Shown here in pieces: positions 52,001 to 58,734 of a stretch of DNA of 64,000 bases. The first letter of the stretch is position 1. Each line of letters starts with the position of its first letter. The notes under the pieces are model-generated. The model saw only the letters and a list, made by a program, of their open reading frames with translations. It was not told where the DNA came from and made no database searches. Origin of the DNA: Pseudomonas sp. PDNC002 (GTDB lineage: Bacteria > Pseudomonadota > Gammaproteobacteria > Pseudomonadales > Pseudomonadaceae); assembly GCF_016919445.1 (NCBI RefSeq), contig NZ_CP070356.1, positions 1,061,501 through 1,125,500 of the forward strand. Reading direction: 5' to 3'. Made by a program: the position numbers and the translations under genes.

Positions 52001-53948
52001 TGTCGATGCGCTCGGCGGAAACCGCCAGTTTGCCCAGGCTGAGGATTTCGCCGCTGCTTTGCTCCAGCACGCTTGCGGTCAGGTCGAGATCGCCCTTGGC
52101 AGCGATGCGGCCGTGGCTGTTGTCGAGGTCGCCCGCGTCGAGAGCGAGATTGCCTTCGGCGATCAGTTGGCCGTCCTGATTATCCAGTGCTCGCGCCTGC
52201 AGCAGCAGATCGGCGCCGCTGGCGATAACGCCTTCGCGGTTGGCCAGCGTGTCGCTTTGCACGCTGGCACCCTGGCCCAGTATCAGACCTAGGGCGTTTT
52301 CCAGGTGCCGGGCGATGCGGACTTGCAGCTCGCCGCCGGCCTGGAGCTGGCCCGCTGTATTGTCGAGTTCACCGGCCTCCAGGCTCACAGCGGAAGCACT
52401 GGAGAGTTCGCCTTGCTGGTTGCTCAGTCGCTCGGCGCGAAGATCGAGCCCCTCTCGTGCGGACAAGCGCCCGCCATCGTTGAGCAGCAGGTCGGCCTGC
52501 GCTTGCAGACGACCCTCGGCGAGCAATTGACCCGACGTGTTGTCGAGGGCCTGGACGTTTGCCTGCAGGTTGCCGCGGCTGGAAACCTCGCCGTCACGAT
52601 TGAGAAGTTGCTCAGCGGCCAGCAACAGGTTGCCATCGGCACGGATCAGCCCCTGACGGTTATCCAGTTGGCCGCCCTGCAGCGCGAGATGGCCTTGGCT
52701 GGAAATCACGCCCGCCCCATTGAGCAGATCGGCGACGAACACCGACAGCGCGCTTTGGCCAAGCACCCGGCCATCCTGGTTGTTCAGCTGGCCTGCCTTG
52801 ACGGTCAACTGGTTGGCGTTGAGTTGGCCGGCGCGGTTATCCAGCGTCCTGGCATCGATGTTCGCCTCACCGCTGGCGCCGAGGATGCCCTGGCGGTTGT
52901 CGAGCGTATCGAACGACGCGATCAGTTGCTCACCCGAGGCGATGCCCCCGCGGTTATCCAGGTGCTGGATACCGAGATTGGCCAGCGCCTGGCTGCTGAT
53001 TCGGCCTTGTTGGTTGTCAAGACTGCCGGCGACCACTGAGAGGTCGCCCACCGCGGCGATCTCGCCACCGTTCTGGTTGAGGATGTCGGTTGCCTGCAGT
53101 TGCAGGCTGCCTTCGCTGAGCAACCTTCCGCCACCGCTTTGGTCCAACTGCCCGCTGAGCGTGGCATGCAGCTCACCCTGTGCAGCGATGACGCCGTGGC
53201 GGTTGTCGACTTGTCGTGCATCGAGTTGCAGCTCGCCCGCCGAGGCGAAGTAACCTTCGTCGTTCAGCAGCGTGTCGCTGGCAACATCGAGCCACTGCGA
53301 CGCCTGGATTTCACCAGCGCGGTTGTCGAGTTGCTCGACGCTCAAGGCTACGCTGCCCGCGCCCAGTATCCGGCCGCCGCCATTGTCCAGCGTGCCGCCC
53401 TGCACCACGAGAGACTGACTGGCGCTGATCAGACCTGTGCGGTTGAGCAACGTCTCGACGAACAGCGCCAGGCTGCGTTCGCTGGTGATGCTGCCCGCCT
53501 GGTTGTCCAGGACACTCGCCCTAAGGCTGAGATCGCCTTGCCCTTCGACGCGGCCCTGGCGATTGTCCAGCCGATGAAGGTCCAGCGCTGCTGTGGAGCC
53601 GGCGTAGATTCTGCCGGTGCGATTATCGACGGTATCGGCAGTGACACTCAGGTTCCGACCGGCAAGCAGTTCGCCCTGTTCGGTGTTGTCGATGTTCTGC
53701 GCGTTGAGGATGAGGTCGTCTTCGCTGCCCAGCCGACCGCCCCGGTTATCGACCGAGGTGTAGTCCAGGCGCATTTCCCCGCTGCCGACCAGGTTGCCGC
53801 CCTGGTTGTCGAGATGATCACCCGACAGGCTCAGGCCACCGCCGATCTGCAATTGGCCGCCGGTATTGTTCAGGCTCTGGGCTTGCAGGGTCAGGGCACC
53901 TGCGGCACCGATCTGGCCATTGCCCGTGTTGTCCACTGACGCCGCCAC
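43086..53948 (-). CDS. cdiA: CdiA contact-dependent inhibition effector, C-terminal 82% (continues the frame of the ORF at 53818-56280)
   Basis: An open frame of 3620 codons without a genuine start; it is the downstream part of one cdiA gene whose 5' part is in another frame. It encodes long FHA-type repeats (NxxGxI/LDNxxG, about 49.2-53.9 kb), a non-repetitive Gly/Pro-rich segment with a YLLALLGFDPDRAQKRLGD domain (about 48.0-49.1 kb; probable receptor-binding/transition region), a second FHA repeat block, a DUF637-like pre-toxin region (about 44.2-45.1 kb) and a ~125-residue variable tip (43086-43460) after AGIPRNIVESPSS. The tip (AQVFTVEGHPAIKEVEYHPG, YYKFIRNDGVEVRVINP) should be the toxin, delivered into neighbouring cells. 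No toxin family was recognised. Two ~597-bp direct repeats lie at about 46.6-47.8 kb. Confidence 0.85.
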   Translation of the reverse strand: MAASVDNTGNGQIGAAGALTLQAQSLNNTGGQLQIGGGLSLSGDHLDNQGGNLVGSGEMRLDYTSVDNRGGRLGSEDDLILNAQNIDNTEQGELLAGRNLSVTADTVDNRTGRIYAGSTAALDLHRLDNRQGRVEGQGDLSLRASVLDNQAGSITSERSLALFVETLLNRTGLISASQSLVVQGGTLDNGGGRILGAGSVALSVEQLDNRAGEIQASQWLDVASDTLLNDEGYFASAGELQLDARQVDNRHGVIAAQGELHATLSGQLDQSGGGRLLSEGSLQLQATDILNQNGGEIAAVGDLSVVAGSLDNQQGRISSQALANLGIQHLDNRGGIASGEQLIASFDTLDNRQGILGASGEANIDARTLDNRAGQLNANQLTVKAGQLNNQDGRVLGQSALSVFVADLLNGAGVISSQGHLALQGGQLDNRQGLIRADGNLLLAAEQLLNRDGEVSSRGNLQANVQALDNTSGQLLAEGRLQAQADLLLNDGGRLSAREGLDLRAERLSNQQGELSSASAVSLEAGELDNTAGQLQAGGELQVRIARHLENALGLILGQGASVQSDTLANREGVIASGADLLLQARALDNQDGQLIAEGNLALDAGDLDNSHGRIAAKGDLDLTASVLEQSSGEILSLGKLAVSAERIDNLNSLISGGTQTRLQATALNNLAGRISSGGVLAVEADALDNRQGEIGAQDAVNLQVQSLDNRGGLITGNAGLSLQAGQVDNRDGGELSAQGYLLVRGGELDNRGGVVKGGQDVELDLERLLNAGGRVTAAGWLKLSVIDLQQDGGVLDGGSLSLDMRGGDFDNSGGRLSTDGSLSIFNARQLLNLNGEMLAGQDLILAAQSIYNNGGVMASGGRLLIQQPNASIYNDHGHMSAAGGVDMNSYWFSNAYGVLIGDTDMRLSVEYLDNGSEGLIQSGENLSVDSIGITNHGEMLAQNTLYLVARDSIVNGEGGRLASGDLIRVHTAELDNRGGEINAQGDLKLHVDRLLQEQGMLLAGDNLEYDAKGQDLNNSGGAISVGGELLLSNLHDVINRGGTLASQQDISLELNDLDNSGGLIAGSKAINLQLHDLTNQGGLLASQDDLTLALRNLDNQAGGMLDSATGGLNLRSTGTVDNRDGGLIQGNDLLLNIAGGLDNSRGTLSAVIGDLTLTAPVVDNTGGGLYAYQALHLQGANLVNAGNSLATGGRIGAGVLDVNLSAALDNHNGLIEAAEKFDVVAASLNNQGGYLRDLGEDGATHLQVGLLDNRNGGTLESANHDVRLDIGSLLNQGGRILHAGTGEFGLSSQNIFQGGGLFGTNGLMTLQADSWTNDAIVRAGRLNLDIGEFHQTTNGKLLAAESLVARGNNWSNDGVIATDGNLSLNLRGDYSGGGLLSSLGDLDLSAANVTLSSTGRISSRASMRIDTGDLSNAGRITSATDLSLNTQQIANSGTLGSGRFLQLSGQSLFNQGLIFSGNGMTLQVDNLSNAGGDLYSLGALSLSGQAGGRTQYLDNSSGRLSSVGDMNLNVANLINRKDGEARAAMLESGGNFIFSGNDFANLDSSIFAQRDVRIVTDVFHNQGSVGTPAIIHAGGVVSIEARERLGNGELLDGSANANPTDSLDDTSASSQVSPITLSGSGMPTRVAPNLSLPQGGLFHLADSSNPQPGSGGTPGAPDAYQPSHTAAPAIPTQPGSDWQAADSVAGDALAHLGVRVTVDGGKVQVAPPKGLNADGSIKRPGADVLAVSIANAGSVPSVDYNGVDIARFVPVAAGVNGLPGSNWSTPSHKYLIYTDPDFSAVIPDQPGNGGGTTGGGSIPDQDGYPTGHDQGTSTGGSAQGGSQNNNHPSGNGQGGQSGAMSSDYLLALLGFDPDRAQKRLGDGLYEQYLLSQALIAKTGQRYLNGLNSDAAVFKYLMDNAVAYKARLQLTLGVALSAEQVAALTHDIVWLEEHVVNGERVLVPVLYLASADGHLMADGSLIQGRDVNLISSGQLANTGTLRASNNLSLGAQSLENAGQIDAGKRLDARVADSIRNHAGATLKGGDTNFIAGGGLYNAGTLAANDNLNISARNLDNRGWISAGNQVGIAVAGGIDNAATAAIRGRDISLHAGGDMVNAGVVSAQNNLDITSRSLDNQGWIEAGKRLDINVSEGIHNAQQAGIRGGDVAVSAGGELNNAGQLHSRGDLSIIAQQVSNSGALASDGDMGILAKSLDNKGWVDAKGRLDVSVDGDIRNSAKGEIHGGDIRIDAGGALQNAGALVASGDLSARASSLDNNGWIDAKGQLDVSVDGDIRNTATGAIHGDDISLRAGGDIASAGVVSAQNNLDVTARSLDNQGWIEAGKRLDIDVNEGIHNAQQSGIRGGDVAVSGGGDLNNAGQLQSRGDLSIIAQQVSNSGALTSDGDTDILARTFDNSGWVDAKGRLGVSVEGDIRNADKAEIHGGDISLYAGGSLQNAGALVATDNLDVTARNLDNTGWIQSGGHVAASVTDSIHNHDGGVIKGRDVYLEAQNGSLISEPGSQLNAERDLSLSAGGDLRFNSPINVSRDVTLVTGGDFTNTSEIRAGENLAIVANTVDNSGQLESGKRLDILAQDSIRNHSGGLIKGGDVSLTTLTGDIVNERDFASTRTQTKKETRRDDSIGSASRIEASGSLTLDAGRDIINTANPLSAGGDASLRAGRDLVITGLAETHERASGSNNRSSSVTQHGSQVAVGGNLELQAGRDATLIGSQVKAGGDITLSAGQNVTVVSAENEQHSYKRDPSGSKKSTRQQDHIQQQASELNAGGDVLVSAGNNITLVSSKIGAGNEAYLVAGNQINLLAANDSDYSLYDMKKKGSWGKKKTQHDESTHVTAVGSEITAGGPISAISGGDQHYQAAELKSGEQIALISSGKITFEAAKDINQESHNKSSNSLAWNSSKGKGNTSEDIRQTQLIAQSGVTIQAVEGLQIDYKQLKKKDVSQAIDAMVKADPGLAWIKEAEARGDVDWRAVQEIHDSYKYSNNSLGAAPTLIISIVAAYFMGPVYGAMASNLAVGTINNGGDIGKGLQHATSSDALKSYAMAYVGERIISPALNEQYGVTNDNAYQVTKGFDLSTWGGEKGLAAFAQYNSAQALSQAVMQQAAFGGSFMDNLGNSMAGQGTDFAMALGFNSVGNWAQGDYGGKVYLDGSPQKVVAHAMMGGLLAEASGSDFKTGAMAAGVNEAMANVLGKWAKGDPKFELMESQIVGVLAAMAVNGDVSKGAEIAKNATAYNRQLHPEEQRQIREKAKELEAQYGKIDLGSLTWEDMLTLSAGTAVDKAQSEQYLSLLKQLNGLNPDSSLRANFDHISEIALNTVSTMGMGSEPLRWANGEPILAHGQPVYAFQATAEQFADSNLFNQPYQGNQASAAWANLSRAVAQYGQGQATNHNGEIVGYKGQEELQNDIRTALGLAVGDGILTSTPEDYLIPAGGAAKGAATATGKLVKEFGGALIGRIEAKLTESAAAQAATKGIATAEVPATSAAARAGLRDDLAAQAGIPRNIVESPSSMWGKSIDDIKQSLTLDGATLTPKPARSGSSGKAQVFTVEGHPAIKEVEYHPGGGVHGDTSYYKFIRNDGVEVRVINPSPDFSPGTITRYQQYFDTQGNRLKYEGGQWKVWE
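46590..47783. repeat. Two direct repeats of 597 bp within cdiA
   Basis: Matching blocks are displaced by exactly 597 bp (199 codons): for example CGCCCCTGAGTTGCTGACTT at 46803 and 47400, and TTGTTCTGCGCTGA at 47023 and 47620. They encode FHA repeats of the second block (GWIEAGKRLDI, SNSGALxSDGD). The repeats have diverged by point changes. Confidence 0.75.
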
Positions 53949-56280
53949 CAGCAGCAGTTCCGCACCGCTGGAGACGCGTCCCCCCCTGGTTCATCAGCTG
54001 TTCGCTCAGGCACAGGCTCATGCCATCGTGGCTGACCACCAGGCCGCCGTTGCGGTTATCGAGCAGGCTGCCGAGCAGGTCGAGACGGCCACCACTGGAG
54101 AGGATGCCGGCCTGATTGAGGACGCGGTTGGCGCGCAAGGTGAAATCGGCCGCGCTATTGATGCGCCCGCCATTCTGGTTGTCCAGCAGGTCCGCGCGCA
54201 GCTCGAGATTGCCCTGGCTGGCCAGCTCACCGCCTTGGGCGTTGGTGATGAAACGGCCTTGCAAGTCCAGCGACTGGTGGCCGGCAATCAGGCTGTCCTG
54301 GCTGTTCTCCAGGGCACTGACCGACAGGTCGGCACGACCGCCAGCGATGAGCGAGCCCTGGTGCTGTTGCAACTCCAGCAACGAACTGCGGAGGTTGCCC
54401 TGGGTGGCGATGTCGCCGTCGTGATTGAGCACGCTGGTGCCATCGAGCTGCAGATCACCCTGGCTACGCATGACGCCGCCGCGGGTGTCCAGCTGGAAAC
54501 CATGCCACTGCAACTGGCCGAGGCTCAGCAGATACCCGCCGAAGTTCTCCACACGAGCGGCTTCGAGCAACTGGTCGCCGACGCTTTGTACCCAGCCGCC
54601 GTTGTTGTTCAGTTCGCGCAGGGCCAGGGTCAGTTCGCCTTGGCTGGCGATGTGCCCACCTTCGCGGTTGTTCAATACCTGGGCATCCAGGCTCAAGGCC
54701 CCCTCGGCGGCCAGTTGCCCGCCCTGGTTGAGGATGTCCCCGGCGCTGTGCAACGCGAGTTGCGCGCCGGCCGTCACCACCCCCTGACGGTTGTCTAGGC
54801 TACCCAGCATCAGCTCGGCGCCCTGGCCAGCGAAGAATTCGCCTCCTTGGTTGAGCCATTGTCCGGCCTGCAGACCGACCCGCCCCAGCGCCAGCAACTG
54901 GCCCTGGCTGTTATCCAACGTCCGCTCCAGTTGCAGGCCCAGGGCGTTACGACTCTGGACTAGGCCGCGCTCGCGGTTGTCCAGAGTCTGCGCGGTAATC
55001 TGCACGGAGCGCTCGCCCAGCAACGATCCCTGACGGTTGTCCACGTGGTCGGCGCGAACTTGCAGTTCTGCTGCCGAAACGACCCCGCCACGGTTGTCCG
55101 CCGTTGCCCGCACGGCAATCTCGGCTTTGCGTCCAGCCACCAGAGCGCCGCTGTTGCGCAGCGTGTCGGCATGCACTGTGAGGTCGCCCTGCCCGTTACG
55201 GCTGCCGTCGAGGCTCACGCCGCTTTCCACGGTGCCCTGGTTGCTGACCTCTGCCGCCTGGAGGGTGATGCTGGTTCCCGCAGCCAGGCTCTGGGCATTG
55301 CGCAACTGCCCCTGGGTGCTCAGTTCGGCGCTGCCGGCAGCATAGGCCGCCCCCTCCAGCGCAACGTCCGCCGCCTTGACCTGCAGGTTTCCAGCCGTGG
55401 CCGTCTGCGCCAGGCTCAGCCGGCCTTTGGCATCGATCTGGATGTCACCGGCGCTGGCCGCCATGTTGCCGGCCAGTTTCACGCCCACGCCCTGTTCGGT
55501 TCCGACCAGGCGAATCGCCCCGGCGTACATACCGCCCAGCGCGGAGCTGTCGATGGCCAATTGCGGCTTGGCGCTGCCGTCGTCGGCCTTGGCGGTCGCC
55601 GCGAGGGTGTCGGCATCCACCTGGTTGCGGCCGGCCACCACGGTGAGTTTCCTGGCGTAAAGCTCGGCATTGAGTTTCGCGCTGCGGGTGATCAGCTCGA
55701 ACTGGTCGATGTTGCTGGCGTTGAGCCCGGCGCCCTGGATGGCGATCTCACCGCCGTCGACGTCGTAGCCGCGCAACTGCCCGGCATCGACCACGGGCTT
55801 GCCAGTGGTCAGCGTTGCCCGCGGGGTGTTGATGAAGCCGCAACCATCGCACGTGATGCCGTGGGGGTTAGCCACGATGACATGGGCCGCCTGCCCGGCG
55901 ACTTCCGTGTAGCCGCGCAGCTGTGACGGGTTCGTCCCGGTGACTTCGTTGAGGATCTTGCTGGCTGCCCCGCCATGGAGGTTGGGGTTGCCCTGGATGG
56001 TGCCACCGAGCTGGGTGGCCTGCTGGCCGGCGGCGTTATTGAGGATCAGGCCCTGTTGCCCGACGTTGTAATCCGTGAACTTGTTGTGTGAGAGACCCGT
56101 GCCGTTGGGCGTGGCGATGTTCACCACGGGGACGCCGTTGCCCGCCGCACCGAGGTGCGTATTGCTTCCCGCCGCCGCATCCACCGCCAGTTCGGCTGCC
56201 GCCGCGACGATGGGATTGAGGATCAGGATACCGGTCAGAATGCTGGCGATGGCCTGGTACAACGGTTGGCGTACGTCCAT
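53818..56280 (-). CDS. cdiA: CdiA N-terminal part: signal, TPS secretion domain and first FHA repeats; frame broken at about 53983
   Basis: 820 codons, of which about the first 765 are genuine. A hydrophobic signal (MDVRQPLYQAIASILTGILILNPIVAAAAE) is followed by the two-partner secretion domain (LSHNKFTDYNVGQQGLILNN, NPSQLRGYTEVAGQAAHVIVANPHGITCDGCGFINTPRATLTTG), which CdiB recognises, and then FHA repeats. After LMNQGG the reading enters a nonsense frame. Removing one G from the seven-G run (53980-53986) restores GRVSSGAELLLVAASVDN and joins it to the downstream ORF, giving about 4,397 residues. It starts 33 bp after cdiB with GAGG upstream. Confidence 0.88.
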   Translation of the reverse strand: MDVRQPLYQAIASILTGILILNPIVAAAAELAVDAAAGSNTHLGAAGNGVPVVNIATPNGTGLSHNKFTDYNVGQQGLILNNAAGQQATQLGGTIQGNPNLHGGAASKILNEVTGTNPSQLRGYTEVAGQAAHVIVANPHGITCDGCGFINTPRATLTTGKPVVDAGQLRGYDVDGGEIAIQGAGLNASNIDQFELITRSAKLNAELYARKLTVVAGRNQVDADTLAATAKADDGSAKPQLAIDSSALGGMYAGAIRLVGTEQGVGVKLAGNMAASAGDIQIDAKGRLSLAQTATAGNLQVKAADVALEGAAYAAGSAELSTQGQLRNAQSLAAGTSITLQAAEVSNQGTVESGVSLDGSRNGQGDLTVHADTLRNSGALVAGRKAEIAVRATADNRGGVVSAAELQVRADHVDNRQGSLLGERSVQITAQTLDNRERGLVQSRNALGLQLERTLDNSQGQLLALGRVGLQAGQWLNQGGEFFAGQGAELMLGSLDNRQGVVTAGAQLALHSAGDILNQGGQLAAEGALSLDAQVLNNREGGHIASQGELTLALRELNNNGGWVQSVGDQLLEAARVENFGGYLLSLGQLQWHGFQLDTRGGVMRSQGDLQLDGTSVLNHDGDIATQGNLRSSLLELQQHQGSLIAGGRADLSVSALENSQDSLIAGHQSLDLQGRFITNAQGGELASQGNLELRADLLDNQNGGRINSAADFTLRANRVLNQAGILSSGGRLDLLGSLLDNRNGGLVVSHDGMSLCLSEQLMNQGGTRLQRCGTAAGGGVSGQHGQWPDRCRRCPDPASPEPEQYRRPIADRRWPEPVG
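53980..53986 (-). other. Seven-G homopolymer that breaks the cdiA frame
   Basis: On the coding strand AACCAGGGGGGGACGCG. With six Gs the reading is continuous (NQGGRVSSGAE); with seven it shifts. This is either a sequencing/assembly error, a null mutation, or a slippage-based on/off switch. Confidence 0.85.
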
Positions 56281-56313
56281 GTGGGAGCCTCACTGGCAGA
56301 AGAGCGAAGGGGT

Positions 56314-58014
56314 TCAGAAGAAGAGGTCGGCGCGGAAATAGATCGGATGCTCGCCGTGGTCGACGATGTCCGGCCGCTCCAGTGAGTGGGCAAAGGTCAC
56401 CGAGACGGCGGCGTACTCGCCGCGCGCGTTCAGCTCCACGCCCTGCCCGCTCATGCGCCCGCTCAGTTGCGGGTTGTAGCGGCGATGCTCGATAGCGCCG
56501 AAGTCGTAGGCGTAGGCCATGCCGTATTCCTGGACCCACGGCAGCAGTGGTTCCCAGGTCACCGCGCGGCGCCAGCGCAGCTGGTTGCGCCAGTAGTAGC
56601 CGGAGTCGCCGGAGAGGCTCTGGTCCTTGAAGCCGCGAACCGAGCTGAGCCCGCCAAGGCTGATGCGCTGGGGGCTGTAGAGAACGTCGTCACTGTGCTG
56701 GACGGTGACCAGGCTCTCGAAACTCAAGGCCTCGTCCCACAACTGGAACGGCTGCAGGTAGCTCAGGGTGAGGCTGTATTTGCTGTACCGGGCGGTGGGG
56801 CTGCCAGACGGCGCGTCGTGTTCATCGCTTTGCGCGCCGAAGGCACCGATACCGCGCTGCCAACCGCCATCCAGGTTGACGAAGGCGCTGCCGATGCGCC
56901 GGCCATGGTTGAGGCCGAGGCTGAATTCGCTGAGGTGGGTGCTGGAGACGTCGAGCAGGGTGTCGTCGATGTAGTTACGCGTGCGCTGGTGGCTGAGGCC
57001 GACGTTGATGGCGGTCTTGCTCACGTCGTCGCGGTGCAGCACGCGCTCGGCGCCCAACTGGTGGGTCTCGTTGTCGCCGTCGTACTTGAAGGCGAAGCCG
57101 GCGTCTTCGTTGCGGGTGCGGTAGTAGTTGCGGCTGTAGCTGTAGTTGAAGGTCCACCAGCCGTAGGGAAGGCTGTACCACAGGCTCTGGTTGTCGGAGT
57201 GCTTCCAGTGGTCGCTGACCACGTCCTCGCCCATGCGCAGGCCAAACTGGTCGGCCAGGCCCAGCGGGCTGTCCCAGTCCAGGCCGATACCGGCCTGCTG
57301 TTCGCCGGAGCTGGCGTCACCGTTGTTGTCGCGGCTGGCGGAGACGCGCCAGGGCTTTTCGCGCTCGCCCTTGAGCTGCACGCGGCTGCCGCCTACTTCC
57401 TGGCCGGGCACCAGCTCTATCTGCACCTGGCGCGAGGGCAGGCGATTGACCTGGTCGACCAGTTGCTCCAGGTCCCGCAGGTTCAGGAGCTCACCGGGAC
57501 TTCCGGCATAGGTCATGCTCAGTTCGCGCGGCGAAACCAGTTCCGTCTGGTCGAACCCCTCGAAGCGGCCTTCCACCACGATGATCTTCAGTTCGCCGCC
57601 GGAGAGATCCTGCTGGGGCAGGTAGGCCCGGCTGGTGACGAAGCCGCGTGACAGGTAATGGTCGGTGATCGCCTTGAGCAGCTCGTTTATCTGGCTGACG
57701 CCCAGGCACTTCCCGCGATAGGGCGAAATCAGCTTCTCGCGGGTGGCCGCATCGAGATGATCGGCGCCTTCCAGCGCAATGCTGCGGATGGTGAAGCAGC
57801 GGGTATCGGGGGCCGTTGTCGCGGGAGCTTCGGCAGGCGCCTTGCCGGGGAGCTGCTGGAGTTCGTCCAGGCGCTGCTGCTGTTCGCGCAGGAGTTGCTC
57901 CTGGCGTTGGCGCTGAAGATCGTTGTCACCCGGCGAAGGAAATGGCGCGGCAACGGCCACGCCAACCGAAAGGAAAGCCAAGGCGGGCATCCAGCCGCGA
58001 AGAAGGAAAAGCAT
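56314..58014 (-). CDS. cdiB: CdiB two-partner secretion outer-membrane transporter (TpsB/ShlB family)
   Basis: 566 residues. The signal peptide spans about 1-22, followed by a Gln/Arg-rich helix (LQRQRQEQLLREQQQRLDEL) that corresponds to the plug helix H1. POTRA domain 1 is CFTIRSIALEGADHLDAATREKL...CLGVSQINELLKAITDHYLSRGFVTSRAYLPQQDLSGGELKI; a second POTRA follows. The C-terminal 16-strand barrel carries the conserved L6 loop SSVRGFKDQSLSGDSG and ends in FRADLFF for BAM assembly. It exports CdiA to the cell surface. First gene of the cdiBAI operon; high GC as in the rest of the chromosome. Confidence 0.92.
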   Translation of the reverse strand: MLFLLRGWMPALAFLSVGVAVAAPFPSPGDNDLQRQRQEQLLREQQQRLDELQQLPGKAPAEAPATTAPDTRCFTIRSIALEGADHLDAATREKLISPYRGKCLGVSQINELLKAITDHYLSRGFVTSRAYLPQQDLSGGELKIIVVEGRFEGFDQTELVSPRELSMTYAGSPGELLNLRDLEQLVDQVNRLPSRQVQIELVPGQEVGGSRVQLKGEREKPWRVSASRDNNGDASSGEQQAGIGLDWDSPLGLADQFGLRMGEDVVSDHWKHSDNQSLWYSLPYGWWTFNYSYSRNYYRTRNEDAGFAFKYDGDNETHQLGAERVLHRDDVSKTAINVGLSHQRTRNYIDDTLLDVSSTHLSEFSLGLNHGRRIGSAFVNLDGGWQRGIGAFGAQSDEHDAPSGSPTARYSKYSLTLSYLQPFQLWDEALSFESLVTVQHSDDVLYSPQRISLGGLSSVRGFKDQSLSGDSGYYWRNQLRWRRAVTWEPLLPWVQEYGMAYAYDFGAIEHRRYNPQLSGRMSGQGVELNARGEYAAVSVTFAHSLERPDIVDHGEHPIYFRADLFF

Positions 58015-58225
58015 CCGTACAAACCCTCGTTTTCCAGCCGTCGACCAGCCGGATTTTTTGGAGGGCGGATTTCAGCACGTGCCTTCGCGAGGAATATGTA
58101 GGACAGCCGTCGCAGAGCCTGTAAGACGGTTTTGTTTAAGTCCGGGAAGTTCCAGGGAACGGAAGACGTCGGCTTACAGATATCGCGACGTCGAGCCGCT
58201 CCTTATCCAGCTGAGTGCTCCTCAG

Positions 58226-58474
58226 TCAGACCTTGGGCACCAGTGCCGGCAGCAGTTGCCGGGAGATCGCCTCGCGCACGGCGGGCAGCAGGGTGGCGTT
58301 GCCGGCGAGCATTTCCTCCACCAGGCGGCGCAGCGCCAGCGAGCGTTCCGGAGTCAGGCCGCGCACGGCGTATTCGCAGGCCTGTTCCGCGGTGACGTCC
58401 GGCGGCACGGCGAAGCCCAGCGCTTGCAGGCGTTCGCGGAAATCGTCCTGGTCGATCAGGTCGGCGTGCATCAT
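58226..58474 (-). CDS. Small hypothetical protein, 82 aa
   Basis: 82 residues from the first of two adjacent ATGs (58474); AAGGAG stands seven bases upstream, a strong ribosome site, while the longer frame to 58645 has a low-quality Arg-rich start. It is acidic and helical, MMHADLIDQDDFRERLQALG followed by LTPERSLALRRLVEEMLAGN. No signal or membrane segment. I do not recognise the family. It lies between the CDI locus and the carnitine genes on the same strand; it could be expressed with the CDI locus but 211 bp separate it from cdiB. Confidence 0.6.
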   Translation of the reverse strand: MMHADLIDQDDFRERLQALGFAVPPDVTAEQACEYAVRGLTPERSLALRRLVEEMLAGNATLLPAVREAISRQLLPALVPKV

Positions 58475-58693
58475 CGCGGGTCTCCTTGGGAGCGGCATGG
58501 GTCTGCATCGATTCTGGTAAGCCCGGCGGGACGCGGCAAGCACTCTCCCGACGGAATGTCCGCGGCGGGCACGCGCAGGTCGTTTTCGGCTAACCGAGGC
58601 GGCGCGGTGGCGCGCAGACTGGTCTCCATACCCCGCAGCCGGCACCGGCGGGCGGGGCCTCGCACATTGAGAGCCCGATCCGGCTCAATTTGT

Positions 58694-58731
58694 CCCCTGC
58701 CGCGCGTCGGGCGCCGCAGGGGATTTTTTTT
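58694..58731 (+). terminator. Plus-strand terminator-like hairpin without an upstream plus-strand gene
   Basis: CCCCTGC ... GCAGGGG (58694-58700, 58716-58722) with a GC-rich inner stem, then eight Ts. The minus strand has no T-tract after the hairpin. A weaker ATTGAG/CTCAAT hairpin precedes it (58668-58688). Confidence 0.5.
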
Positions 58732-58734
58732 CCC

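Noticed and set aside
39208-58225. Prophage or transposon
   Set aside because: No integrase, transposase, phage structural gene, att-like duplication or terminal inverted repeats were found in the island.
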